The position numbers and the translations under genes were made by a program. Below, in pieces: positions 44,812-55,900 of a stretch of 64,000 nucleotides of DNA. The notes under the pieces were generated by a model. It was not told where the DNA came from, did no database searches, and saw only the letters and a list, made by a program, of their open reading frames with translations. Position 1 is the stretch's first letter. Every line of letters starts with the position of its first letter. Source of the stretch: Phoronis australis (taxonomy: Eukaryota; Phoronida; Phoronidae); assembly GCA_002633005.1 (NCBI GenBank), contig NMRA01000168.1:127129-191128 (forward strand), in the 5' to 3' direction.

Positions 44812-45445
44812 AGTATTTACAGATTAGCTTGATCCACGGCAAAATACGATCGTCTGAAAGCCATCGTAAAGTTAATGCGCATACAATCCTGCACATGCGA
44901 CTTCCTGTTTTTTCATAGATTGGTTTACAAAAAATATTTTTGTCAAATTCTAAAAGGTTCAGTACAACGATCAAAATTGATAGAATTACATAAAAATCAA
45001 CATCTTTATTTGTTACTTTCATAAAATCTGATGTTTTCTTGAAGAAAATATTAAGTTTCAAATTTGCATGTTTTGTACGAGTGCTCTATGGGCATCACAT
45101 TTTTGGATCTGGGTGAGTAAGAAGTGTGTTGTGAAGGTTTTGTCCGAGAGCTTCCTGATTCGATGAACATGTTTTGCAGCTATTGTGTAGGTGTTCTACG
45201 CTATTGAAATTACAGAAATCTGATTTGATTAACTGTGAGAATATATAGTGAGACGGGAGACAGTATGACCATCCCGTTCCTGGCCTGTACACAGTCTCAG
45301 TCAGACTCTGTCACTGAGTCAGACCTAGGCGGTGGACTAGGCCAGTTGAGATGGTGGTTGGCCTACTGTCTAAGTCAGACCTAGCCATCCAGCTAGCTGT
45401 ATGAGGACTAATGTCTCTGGATCACTTCCAGGCACTAATCGAATA

Positions 45446-45548
45446 TAATGGACCCTGATTTAGAGAACCAGTTTCATCCACTAAAATGGGGCCCGGCATT
45501 ATTTTGTGATTGCCTGGTTCTCTAGGGACCCTAGAGTCTAGGGTCCAT
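45446..45548. repeat. Foldback repeat upstream of DHX8
   Basis: The left arm TAATGGACCCT...AGAGAACCAG pairs with the right arm CTGGTTCTCTAGGGACC...GGGTCCATTA. The right arm itself contains a 21-bp near-perfect palindrome (45526-45546; GGACCCTAGA and its inverse). The inner part resembles 55835-55905, so it belongs to a small dispersed palindromic family. Confidence 0.65.
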
Positions 45549-45826
45549 TACATCCAACTTGTGCCCTACTCTTGTACATACACATCTCCCCATTCCACTT
45601 TTAATTCGTATCATGCGCCACTTCAGAATCCTTGACTTCAAGAGTGAAATGTTCTAAGAGAGATAAAAAGAAAGACTGCTGCGAACTGCTTTGAACCTCA
45701 ACCTCGAAATTTCATACTGTCAGGTAGTTTTTCTATCACCTCGTCACAAAACTCTTATCAATGACAACACGTAGGCAATGACATCGCTTGTGGGTACAGT
45801 AGGCATCCACGGGTGATAGCTTTTCC

Positions 45827-46209
45827 CCATAAAAAGTTACTTATTTCAAAATACAGCATGTAACGTCGAATGAAGCATGCACAGATGAGGGGGTTATATT
45901 ATTACAAATACCGGTTATTGTAAACAATAACCCAAATACCATGCCTCTGGAGACTATTTAGTCAACATAATTTGAACATATCCATGTCGAGTTTCAATCA
46001 ACCCTCAGCAGGTGCCATTTTGAGGAAGTTACGCGAAATCGGGTTGGTGAAAAAGTTAACGGCAACCAAAAAGTGGAGTTGGAATTCTTCACCAGTGTCA
46101 TCTTATTTCCATATAGACATGCTTCCTTGAGAATATGTGTAGAACCAGAAAGGATCCCTGAAGAAAGTAAGCGCTTTTATAAGTGACAATTTTAAGTGTA
46201 AAATGTATT
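45827..46209 (-). repeat. Dispersed repeat, third copy (inverted, internally deleted)
   Basis: The reverse complement matches 4703-5235 at both ends (for example 'gcttacttt.cttcag.gatcc' and 'gaagaattccaactccactt'), but the central piece corresponding to about 4864-5036 is missing. It is more diverged than the two local copies. Confidence 0.7.
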
Positions 46210-47350
46210 ATTGGGGAGGTGAGAACGTCTACTTGGGTGACTGTATTTGGACTACTACCTGTTTACATTACACAGGGAGGAAATTAGTGTGAAAACTAAT
46301 ATGGAGTGTTGTGGCCTCTCGCAAGCCAGCTGCGGAGATATGTGTTACCTAATCAATATGCAAAACTTACGACTGATGGGGGTGCATGTAAAATCAATCG
46401 AACGTTGACCATGTTGGCTGAAACTTTAACCTTGGGGGTTAAAAATTTGCATGTGGTTGCTAACCATGTTTAAAACACCTACTGTAGTTGTAATTAATTA
46501 CGTTCACTAATGGCTGTACGTCAATGATCTCATTCATGAGTGAACTAATGAATTAGATATAAATCTTGATTGACAGAATATCGGGTAAGAGTTGGAAGGA
46601 TATAGTCATTTGGTGCCCTCCAAAGGTTCTCTCTATTCTTGAAAGACATGACTGATGATTTTGTACCTGAAATTCAGAAATTCTACAATTGTTTTTTTCT
46701 GCGCTGTAATTTTAAGCATTTAATTTTAAACTAGTAAATTGCATTTCTTAGGATATTTTAAACACGTTGTGAAATTTTTTTGAAAGTCGTTTTGTCATCT
46801 CTCTCTTGCACCTCATTGCTCTTTAAAGCTGTGCATACTCATTAAAAATCTAAGTCTGTATCCACTCAGTTAGCAACTGTTAAAATTATTTTATTTCTGG
46901 GTAATTGAATCTGAACTTTTAAAAAGTCTTTGTGGGTCAAAATTCATCTATGAAGCCGATAGATTATGTGACTTCACCCTTTTGATAACCATTGTTTTTC
47001 TCATTTCCAATTTTCAACCAATTAAGCACGGAGTCCAGACAGAGGAGAAAGTTAATAGATATTGTGATGGGAGCCATTTATCTTGTTTGTGGGTCAACCT
47101 GTCTGGACTGGCCAGATGATTAAGGGTCAAAGTGCCTTGAATCTGAGATTACCTGTCATAATCTTTCTCTCCTAAACCTATCATTTTGCGAACTGCATCA
47201 GGTTAGTAAAGACATAAGATCTCTTCTTGGGCCACTCCATTATAGAACAAAAATTCCAATGCAAACTACTTTGTTCATAACGTCTCTCCAGGTGATGCGT
47301 TTTCAACTTGACATCATTTTTTGTTCTAACAAACGATCTAAATTTTAAAG
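46210..47350. other. Intergenic, nothing recognised
   Basis: AT-rich, non-coding sequence between DHX8 upstream repeats and the LTR element. No conserved ORF, RNA gene or repeat was recognised. Confidence 0.4.
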
Positions 47351-47354
47351 CTAC

Positions 47355-47623
47355 TGTAACAGAGTAAGTCTCCACTGAACCTCAGAATATGTATTTTCTC
47401 TCATCAGGCATTCGTTTCAGTTCAATTTGCACATGATAACGATCAACTTTCCATGAAAGCAAAAGAAGGAAACACCCTTCTCCTAAGCCTGTCGCTAGCG
47501 AAGTGCCCGACACATACAGTCGCGCCCACATGCCCACGTAACAAAGGCGCACTGAGACGCAACAAAGACATTAGCATAAGAATAACTGAACATTTGCAAC
47601 TAAATAAGAATAACAATAAGCGT
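47355..47623 (-). repeat. 3' LTR (cut by the assembly gap)
   Basis: Aligned to the 5' LTR it is identical over 259 positions apart from one 10-bp insertion ('ctgagacgca', near 47550). The last about 23 bp fall in the gap. High identity indicates recent insertion or recent gene conversion. Confidence 0.88.
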
Positions 47624-47846
47624 NNNNNNNNNNNNNNNNNNNNNNNNNNNNNNNNNNNNNNNNNNNNNNNNNNNNNNNNNNNNNNNNNNNNNNNNNNNNN
47701 NNNNNNNNNNNNNNNNNNNNNNNNNNNNNNNNNNNNNNNNNNNNNNNNNNNNNNNNNNNNNNNNNNNNNNNNNNNNNNNNNNNNNNNNNNNNNNNNNNNN
47801 NNNNNNNNNNNNNNNNNNNNNNNNNNNNNNNNNNNNNNNNNNNNNN
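47624..47846. other. Assembly gap of 223 N inside the LTR element
   Basis: A run of N that removes the end of the 3' LTR, the polypurine tract and everything between there and the gag 3' end. Proteins read through it are artefacts. Confidence 0.99.
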
Positions 47847-48777
47847 CAATGTCTAAACGACGGGCGTAAATCAGTAGCTCGTCAAATGATTCTTCACTAT
47901 TGTGTTCCACAAAATGCTTTAGACCAAGTCTGACGTCATTTGACAGCAAACCAGACACAAAATGTGATTTTAGCACAGATGGCAGCGCCTCTTTCGGAAT
48001 GGGACATGATTCAGACATTTTCATTTGAACTACTAATTTCTCTAAGCGCCCAGCCCATTGGGTAACGCTTTCATTTTTATCCTGTCTAGAACTGTAGAAT
48101 TTTTCAACAATTTTTCCAACAGGTAACACATCACCGTATCTAGACTTTAACTTACTAAGCAATTCGTTTACAGACAAATCACATTCAAGCAATTCAGCCG
48201 CACTGCCCCTCAATGAGCGTCTGATAGCTTGTTTCAGAAAACCATCGTTTTGCAACGTAACCTGCAAACACTGAACTTCGCCTAACCACTGCTGAAAGGA
48301 AACACCCGAGCTCTCACTACCTGAAAATGCGGGTAAGCGAACAAGGTCACTATGAAAAACATTACCCCATGAGTTCACACTTGAAGACGCATGTTTACTC
48401 TCAACACTGCTAGGGTCGTCGGACCCAACAACAGATGACACAATTTTCTTTTGAACAGGAGACAGCTCCCCTATCAATGAAATCAACGATGACATATTTT
48501 CATCACTTTTACCGGCACATTCACGGAGAAATGACTCATCAGTAACAGTAGCTTTTGAAATTTTCAATTTGAAATCCTTGAAATGGTTCTTACGTACAAA
48601 ATTAACACACTTGTTAACCATTTTTTCAGAATCAAAGACGATATAAAAGGATAAGTTAACTCGCCAAGCATGCTTAACGCCATTGCGAATTTCAGCGGGC
48701 AGAAAATTCAACAACTCACCATCCTCACACTCTGGTACGTCACCAACAATCACACATTTGTCACACAGCGAATCCAT
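47847..48777 (-). CDS. PNMA-like Gag (capsid) polyprotein, 3' end in gap
   Basis: The preferred start is ATG at 48777 (MDSLCDKCVIVGDVPE); the frame is also open upstream to 48864 but that leader has no family features. About 310 residues are readable. Residues 1-80 resemble the RRM-like N-terminal domain of PNMA-type Gags (CVIVGDVPE, FYIVFDSEKMVNKCVNFV). From about 145 on lies the capsid-like part: LVRLPAFSGSE, FQQWLGEVQ, IRRSLRGSAAELL, LKSRYGDV, FYSSRQDKNESVTQWAGRLE, LKSHFVSGLLSNDVRLGLK. Capsids of this family can assemble into particles. No stop or frameshift appears up to the gap. A CCHC knuckle, protease and RT would be expected downstream and are not visible. It could be a host-retained gag, but flanking LTRs argue for a young element. 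Confidence 0.85.
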
Positions 48778-49231
48778 GACAAAGGATGAAATATACGGAA
48801 CATGAACAAACTTAGAATCACCCCAATAATGTGAGATAACTCGACCTACAGCATGAAAATACACTAGCTTAAGAAATTAAAGAACTCTCAATACCCGGCA
48901 CATCAAGTGAACTTATGTCAAACAACAGTAACACAAAACATTTTCAGTGACACAAAATGCAACTGAGTCCAGTTTCCTGCAGGATAGGGCGTCGTCAAAC
49001 ACATAGTCCAGAAAGTTCCGTTCTTGGCGAGCACGAGGATCCGTTCCAGACACCACCACGAACTTGTGACCACAGTAGCAAATTAAGACATTGTCCTTTC
49101 CAGAAAATTCTTACCCGAGTCGCGACATAAATCTTGTAAAGTCAGCAAGCAGTTCAACTTTCCATGCAAGGCCGTAGCACGGTCATAATTTTACAGACGT
49201 CGTCAGAGAAAAGTTCTGGTTTGTTCGATTT

Positions 49232-49244
49232 ACGTTGGGCGCCA
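49232..49244 (-). other. Primer-binding site matching the tRNA-Lys(CUU) 3' end
   Basis: The minus strand reads TGGCGCCCAACGT starting 2 bases after the 5' LTR. This is complementary to the last 13 bases of tRNA-Lys1,2 including CCA; complementarity stops after that. It fixes the element's orientation as minus. Confidence 0.8.
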
Positions 49245-49246
49245 AA

Positions 49247-49528
49247 TGTAACAGAGTAAGTCTCCACTGAACCTCAGAATATGTATTTTCTCTCATCAGG
49301 CATTCGTTTCAGTTCAATTTGCACATGATAACGATCAACTTTCCATGAAAGCAAAAGAAGGAAACACCCTTCTCCTAAGCCTGTCGCTAGCGAAGTGCCC
49401 GACACATACAGTCGCGCCCACATGCCCACGTAACAAAGGCGCAACAAAGACATTAGCATAAGAATAACTGAACATTTGCAACTAAATAAGAATAACAATA
49501 AGCGTAAAGTTACGAACGTCCCGTCACA
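49247..49528 (-). repeat. 5' LTR
   Basis: 282 bp. On the minus strand it begins TGTGACGGGACGTTCG and ends in TTACA (plus-strand TGTAACAG at the other end). Followed on the plus side by target duplicate CTAC. Confidence 0.88.
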
Positions 49529-49532
49529 CTAC

Positions 49533-52500
49533 AATTCACCCTGTTTAGCTGACTCATTAAATTGGTTTCATAATTTTCCTTACCGTGACAGGAGTCCATT
49601 TCAACTTAAATATCACTTGAGCACATGTGTACATGCGCCAAGTAGCACATACTTCATAACATGGTCGTGAGTCACGTTTTGAGGTGCTGATGTTTTTGAT
49701 GTTCTTGTTGTTGATGCAAATCAAATCATCTCACGGTCATTACCAATCTTGTGAGAGTATAAGACATATTGCAATTTTTGTTTTTAGCCAGCTAAACAGG
49801 GCGCAATGCAGCTTTAAACTAAGCTGGTTTGGAGTATTAGATGGTGCACCAACAAAGGGGCTGCCGCAGTTGAATGATGCTGACCTTCACGTTTTATGAA
49901 AGTGAAAAATACTACTGTAACAGTGCAGCTAGTTAGGAGATACCCCATGTCAGTGTTAAGTTCGACTGATGAGACTCATTCAATTCTATATTGTTGAAAA
50001 CAAGGTCATGCCGAGGTTGCAAGGCCGAAACTGGAGCAATGAAACTGGCAGCAGTTTGCCTTACAATCAATGAACTCCATTTGGTCCTTATCGTGTGGAT
50101 ATGTAATTTACCTGAACATCATTCAACAAAGAATGGACTCACCGGAGACAGTAATTAGGAACACTAATTCACCATATTAAAAAAACAAAGCAAATGGTTC
50201 TATCCACAGCATGTACCATTCAACAATGGCATTGTGCTGGTGCGTGGGACTTGAAGCTCCATTTGACTGGAGCTAGCTACTGTAATACTCGACTTATCCG
50301 TGACAAAAATGAATCCCAGAATTGTCATTTCCGTTTCTCAAAAGCAGAAACTTTACCAAATGTTTTATGAAATTTACTCGGTGTAAACAATGCTGGTAAT
50401 AGACAAAATTTTCTTACGGTAATCTTTATTTTTGTGGAAAAAATAGAAGAGATTCACATGTTGGCCATATTGGGTTCTAAATACATGTACAATTTTTATG
50501 GGCATCCATGTTATGTTCCCTATAATAACTTTCAGAGCTTGGAATTTTCTCCTTGTAAGAGGATTTCTTCTTTTTTCGTTTTGATTTTATGTTATTTGAT
50601 TTCCTCTTTTTTGTCTCTTTTTTATCATTATTTTGTCTTTATTCATGCCAAAATGTTTATTTCAGTTAAATTTTGCAACACAAAAATATTGTTATCACAC
50701 AAGCCTTTTTATTTTGTGGTACCATACCTCACCTGGAAAATTTTCCTTTTTTGTCATTGGTCATTTTAACCCCTGATCTTTTCCAATTGATAAATGTTCT
50801 ATTCACTTACTTCTGTGGCACCTTCAAGTTGTGATTTCGTGTCGTGTCTCGCATTTCAAACCAGGAAATAAGCTTTGTGTTTTGTGCTGTAAACAAATCT
50901 ATATTGAAAGTCTGTTGTTGATCATTCAAAGCACATGTCCCATCCTGTATTGAATGAGTGTACAATGTAGCACAATGCAGTTCTGTCAATTTTTATTTTA
51001 AGTGCATGCTAACAATCTACCCCTACTTACAAATAAATATAACCCCTTCCCCCTGGGCAGATGAACCGTTAGCACTGGGCCTTGTTACTGCTTTAAAAAG
51101 AGAACTATACGACAGTTGTATAATGCTCTCGGTATTCTGTTAAGGGATATGCAAGGTCCAGCAGGTCGTAGTGTTCTGGCAATTGCTGTAATCTATCACT
51201 AATGCAAATTCTACACTAAAAGTTATCAGATTGTGTCCTGGGTTAAGGTTGTCTCAGGTGCGTACTAGTAGGTTGTCAGCATGTCCCAGATATGAAGTGC
51301 CGCTTCAAGCTTTGCCAAAAGTGTTCTCAGTAGGCTTCAGTCATTTGAAAAAAACGTTCTAGTGTTCAATTGGAGTTTTTCTCCAGTCATTGTAAAGTGA
51401 TCTTGATGTGCTTGTTGTTACCTGAAGCAAGTTATTGTTTTTCTGGTGTATTTCAAAGACAATGATAACATTGTCTTTTTATACGTGTGGAAATCTCACT
51501 AGTTTTGACGGAATTTGGTGGACAAGTGAAAGTTTAATTCCCACTTTTCAAATATAAAATTAGCTTATAACCAAGTTAATGCTTTACCCTAGCTAACATC
51601 AGGCAATATGTCTAAAAATTGCGAGCACTCGTAACAATTCCAGAATCTCTTGATAATTAATTTTGTCAAGAATTAGTTGGCTCATATTGTAAATCATTGT
51701 GTTCTGCCTTGTTGGTTTTGGGTGGGTAATTACATTTGTGAGGTATTTGTGCCATTCAAGGTGTGAATGCTGATCATCTTAGATCAAGGAGAATACAGTC
51801 TTGCCTTGTTGTTTTGAAAATGCATAGAGCTTGTGAATTTCTGGAGGTAAATTGTTGGAGCTATCATCCAAAGGAAACTTCGTACTTTGTGCTAGAATTT
51901 CACAAAAATGTTACATCAATGTTTTGACTTTTGTTATGCATTTTTTGATTTTGTTGGAATATGGCGTATGTATATTTATTTGGGTCTGACGGTCGTACAC
52001 TGGTCTGACGGTCGTACGCTGGTCTGACGGTCGTACACTGGTCTGACGGTCGTACGCTGGTCTAAGCGGAGACGGGTCGTGTTTGGAATTTGTATTAGCA
52101 ATGGATTCATTTTCATGGTTTATAAAGGCAGGATGTTACCTTGAATGTTGTTTATGATTATGTTTTCCCAGGAGCATTGTTTCGCTCTTACAAGAGATGC
52201 GGTGCTGCCTTCACTGTAACGTGTCCAACCGAACTTATGACCTTCAAAAAAGCGGGCTCCTGGTCTTTTATGTATACGTCTAATCTCAATAATTTCAGAC
52301 ATTTTTGTCACATTTAACCTTTGTTCTTGACAATACCTTTTGAACAAAACTTGAAAATAGTGAAGTGTTAAATTGGATCCCAAGTTGATGAGCTTTTGCT
52401 GCTTTCTTTTTGTTTTTTAAAGTTGTTGGTCTCGAATTTGGCAAATAAGACAGCTAACATTCAAATTAAACAAAATCTCTTTGTATTTTATATGTTATGC

Positions 52501-52952
52501 ATTGAAATGAATCATGATTTTTGATCCAGGTACAGAGATTGCTCAAAGCTGCGTGTCCTTGCAGTATTTTAGAACAGTTGCTGAAAATTTAATCAGCAAT
52601 CCCAGCAAAGTCTAAAACATTAGCAATCAATTGTCAGTCATCTCAACATCTATCTGCATAATATCTAACCTTTTTGAAAATTTGTAAAAGCTTCTCTATT
52701 TCCAATTGCAATCAATGGTAAAAAATATTGATTTAGCAACTCTAAGTGCTGCACTACTGTGTTTTTGTTGTTGCTAATTGTACTCTTTTTCCAGCTTCCT
52801 AGATGACTAATGAACAAGTGACTTAGTGACAAATACTTCAGAACGTTGTTCACAAGCAAGCTGAAGCAACAACTGGCTGGTCTTGTAAGAAGGCTCTTGG
52901 TTCATCTATCGGCTGCTGCGCGACTTGTTACGAGACATGTCATTGGATAACC
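49533..52952. other. Region upstream of SCAP
   Basis: No gene is recognised. It contains a 19-bp tandem repeat (51983-52063) and several T-rich stretches. The SCAP promoter and any untranslated first exon should lie here but could not be located; ORFs of 60-110 codons show no conserved features. Confidence 0.4.
51983..52063. repeat. 19-bp tandem repeat, four units plus a partial
   Basis: The unit is GGTCTGACGGTCGTACRCT with R alternating A, G, A, G, so the true period is 38 bp duplicated once. It lies about 0.9 kb upstream of the SCAP start codon. Confidence 0.92.
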
Positions 52953-55900
52953 ATGAATTTGAAATTGATTCAGGATAAGATTGCTGAGGTTTACTACCAC
53001 CATGGCCTGTTCTGTGCTAGTCATCCCTACTCTATATTGTTCATCTGCATTGCGATTATATTGTCTGTATGGTAAGTAGCAAGTGATTGAGAAGTAAACT
53101 AGTCTTATAGTTTTGTATTGCGATATTTGATACGATAAGAGTGAAGTGTTCATTCATTTGCATAGTTATCGATCCGTTGACAAAATGTGAGTGAGTGTGG
53201 GTGAAGTGTCGCCGTATGTTGATTGTATTTAGTTCAAGTGAGAATTACAAGTCAGACATGCATAAAGGCAGCAATGTAGTTGAAAAGACACTGTGGCAAA
53301 AAGTGCATGTCGAGGTATAGAACATTAAGTTATGGTTGTGAAGAACTGTGTCTTTCTCTTATGTTTATTGTTTACCACTGTGTGCTTCCTCTGAATAAGA
53401 ATGTGGTGCAGTAGGCCAGTATATAGTGTTCCTGCTTCAGCTTGTCGGTCAAATCTCTAATGGGCAACTCAGTATTCATGAGGTGGTGCTCATGAATGAA
53501 GGTCTCTGTTTTTCACATCTGAAAACAATTGAGAGCAGAAAACAGATCATCTGCAAGGAGAGGTTTGTAGGATACGGGTCCCACGTGGTTTTCCTGTATG
53601 CAGGCATTTCTGTGGAAAGGTCCCTTGCTTCGCTTGCGACACCTAGTGAATGTTTGAGTTTTCCATTGCCAGTTGGTCACAGCCTCGTTAAGTTTTATCA
53701 AATTGTTTGTGGTTAAAGTTTGACAAAATCAAAAACACTGTTGAACCACAGCAGTCATTGGTGTGTACTGTACATAATTTTCATACCACTTCACTGGATG
53801 CCTGGAATTAGGTGGAGCCAAATGCCTTGATTTTGAGTATAACGTCTAGATAAGAACTGGCTTTTAATAATTGTCTCGTTTTAATTGCTATCACTTTCCC
53901 GTCTCAACAGTTACCCTCTGACCAAGCTTCCGTTACCTGGCAACACCCCTCTTCAACATGTTACCCCTGTCAGTGGCTACACAGTCCCACCAAAGTTCTC
54001 TGTGGAAGAGTCCAAAGGACCATTCTGGGTATGTTATATGTTTAAACTGAAGTTAATGTTTGGAATTTTTTCATTAACCATGTCTATACATAACCGATCA
54101 CTAGAGGCTGGATATATTATTAAATTTAGTCGAGAATATTGGCCTGGATTCTACAACTTTTGATCTTGAAAATTGTGCTAGTTGACATAATTCACAACCG
54201 AAGGCAGTCAACCTGGTTTGCAAGCAATGAAAACCCGAAGTCATCATGTTGCAACTTAATCTTTAGAACACTTGTCCTAGTAGTACATTTTACGCAATAC
54301 TCAGCATTGACCCCTACGTAAGTTCAGGCAACCTCTCTCGGAAAATCTGCGTGTGCTTTATTTGCACAGAGCCTTGTTGCGTGTGTCCGTATGCCCAGGG
54401 CTTCATTTCAATGAATTACACCAAATGTCTGACGTATGATTATTATGGGGGACGGTTCAACCTGTTTTAGTGCAAGAAGTGAAGTTTAGGTTTACATGTA
54501 ATCTTTCACCTAAGTCTGTGCTAAAAAAAACTCTACGAAACACAACGGAAATTTCGGAGTACTGATTTTTTGTCTATTGAATGGAACGAGTATTGCTGAG
54601 TTGAAATTTGCTTAGTGAACAGGAAAAAAAGGTGAAAGTGATAGTCAACTAAACTTAATTGTGGATAGTTTTTCATTAGCGCTGATTTCAATCATGTACT
54701 GATGAGGCCCAAAATACTTTAATTTTAAGAACCTGGTGGGATTTTGGAAACAGATCCCCTTGTGGCAATTTTCAAACTAACCTCTCAGTTATATTTCCTG
54801 GATTTGCTCTGTAATTCTGAATTTTAAAGTACAATTTTTGGAGGTCAAAACAGTCAATTAAGAATTCTTCCTTGTCTGTTAGGGTGCAAAGATTTATCTT
54901 TACTGTTGGCTGACCTATGATTTCTATTGTTGGGTTGAATGTCCCTTGGTTTTGACAGGGTTAGGTAATGAGAGGTAATTCATTATTTACTCTCTCTTCC
55001 ATGGATTACCTTAGCCTGTGGGACTTGAATGTTGATGTAGTCAGCTTTTGTTCATCAGCTAAAAATTCCCAAATAAAGTTCAGTTGTAAAATTCTACTCA
55101 GTTGCTAGATTTCGAAGTCAAAAGTCAGGAATACCTAAGTGGAGTTTTGTGTCTAAAAACGTTCTTGCTATACTTTGCTTGACATGAACAGATGGTGACC
55201 ATAATGCTCAAGTCGCACATGTTCAGTTATGCAACAACCTTTAGTCACCACTGGTTTGCCTGACCTTTCACTTATTTATCAGGTTATGCTAATCTGCTGT
55301 AGTCATTATCTATTCTGATGTCATTCAATCCCTGATGTGTGTGGGCTTCCTCAGGTATATCCTATGTCAGATAACTTATACAGAGTTATGGGCTCGAGGA
55401 ATATTTTTGGGATAATTAGTTATGCTACATATCGTTATGATATTTTTCTTCTTTAGAAATATGTGATTAGTAGATGAGGGAGTATTCATAATTTCCACCA
55501 TTTTCGCTGGTGTTCAAGCTATATGCTTCTAGGTAGAGGTAGTAGACGCTTGCTGTTAACGTACATAAAAAGACGATTTCAAGAGACAGTCAAATTCAAT
55601 ATTATTACTGTATTGTTTTTTCACTTGGTGAAAACATGACGAAAATGCAAACAGTTTAAATATCTCCAGGATCCAACTGCAATGTATCGCAAAATTGGGC
55701 TTTTCCTATTATGGAATACAACAAAAAAATGTTGTCTGGTTTCTGTTATTTTGACTTTGACTTATTTTACCTAAATTTGTACAAAGAACAAAAGTGAAAA
55801 AATTAAACAAACGATTTTCAATAATAGTCACTTATACAGGGGTCCCACATTTTGAGAACCAGTTTTCTCCACTGAATAACTGGCATCAAACTGGGACTCC

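Larger units (their letters stand above)
47355..49528 (-). mobile_element. LTR retrotransposon (Ty3/Gypsy-type) with PNMA-like gag; no pol visible
   Basis: Direct LTRs at 47355-47623 (running into a gap) and 49247-49528 (282 bp), both bounded by TG..CA. A 4-bp target duplication CTAC lies outside (47351-47354 and 49529-49532). A tRNA-Lys primer-binding site sits 2 bp inside the 5' LTR (49232-49244). The one ORF is gag. Only about 1.6 kb, including 223 N, lies between the LTRs, so either the element lacks pol or pol is hidden in a gap of wrongly estimated size. Confidence 0.88.

Noticed and set aside
47453-47869. ORFs running through the N gap on both strands
   Set aside because: Their length comes from translated N; only the gag portion right of the gap is real.
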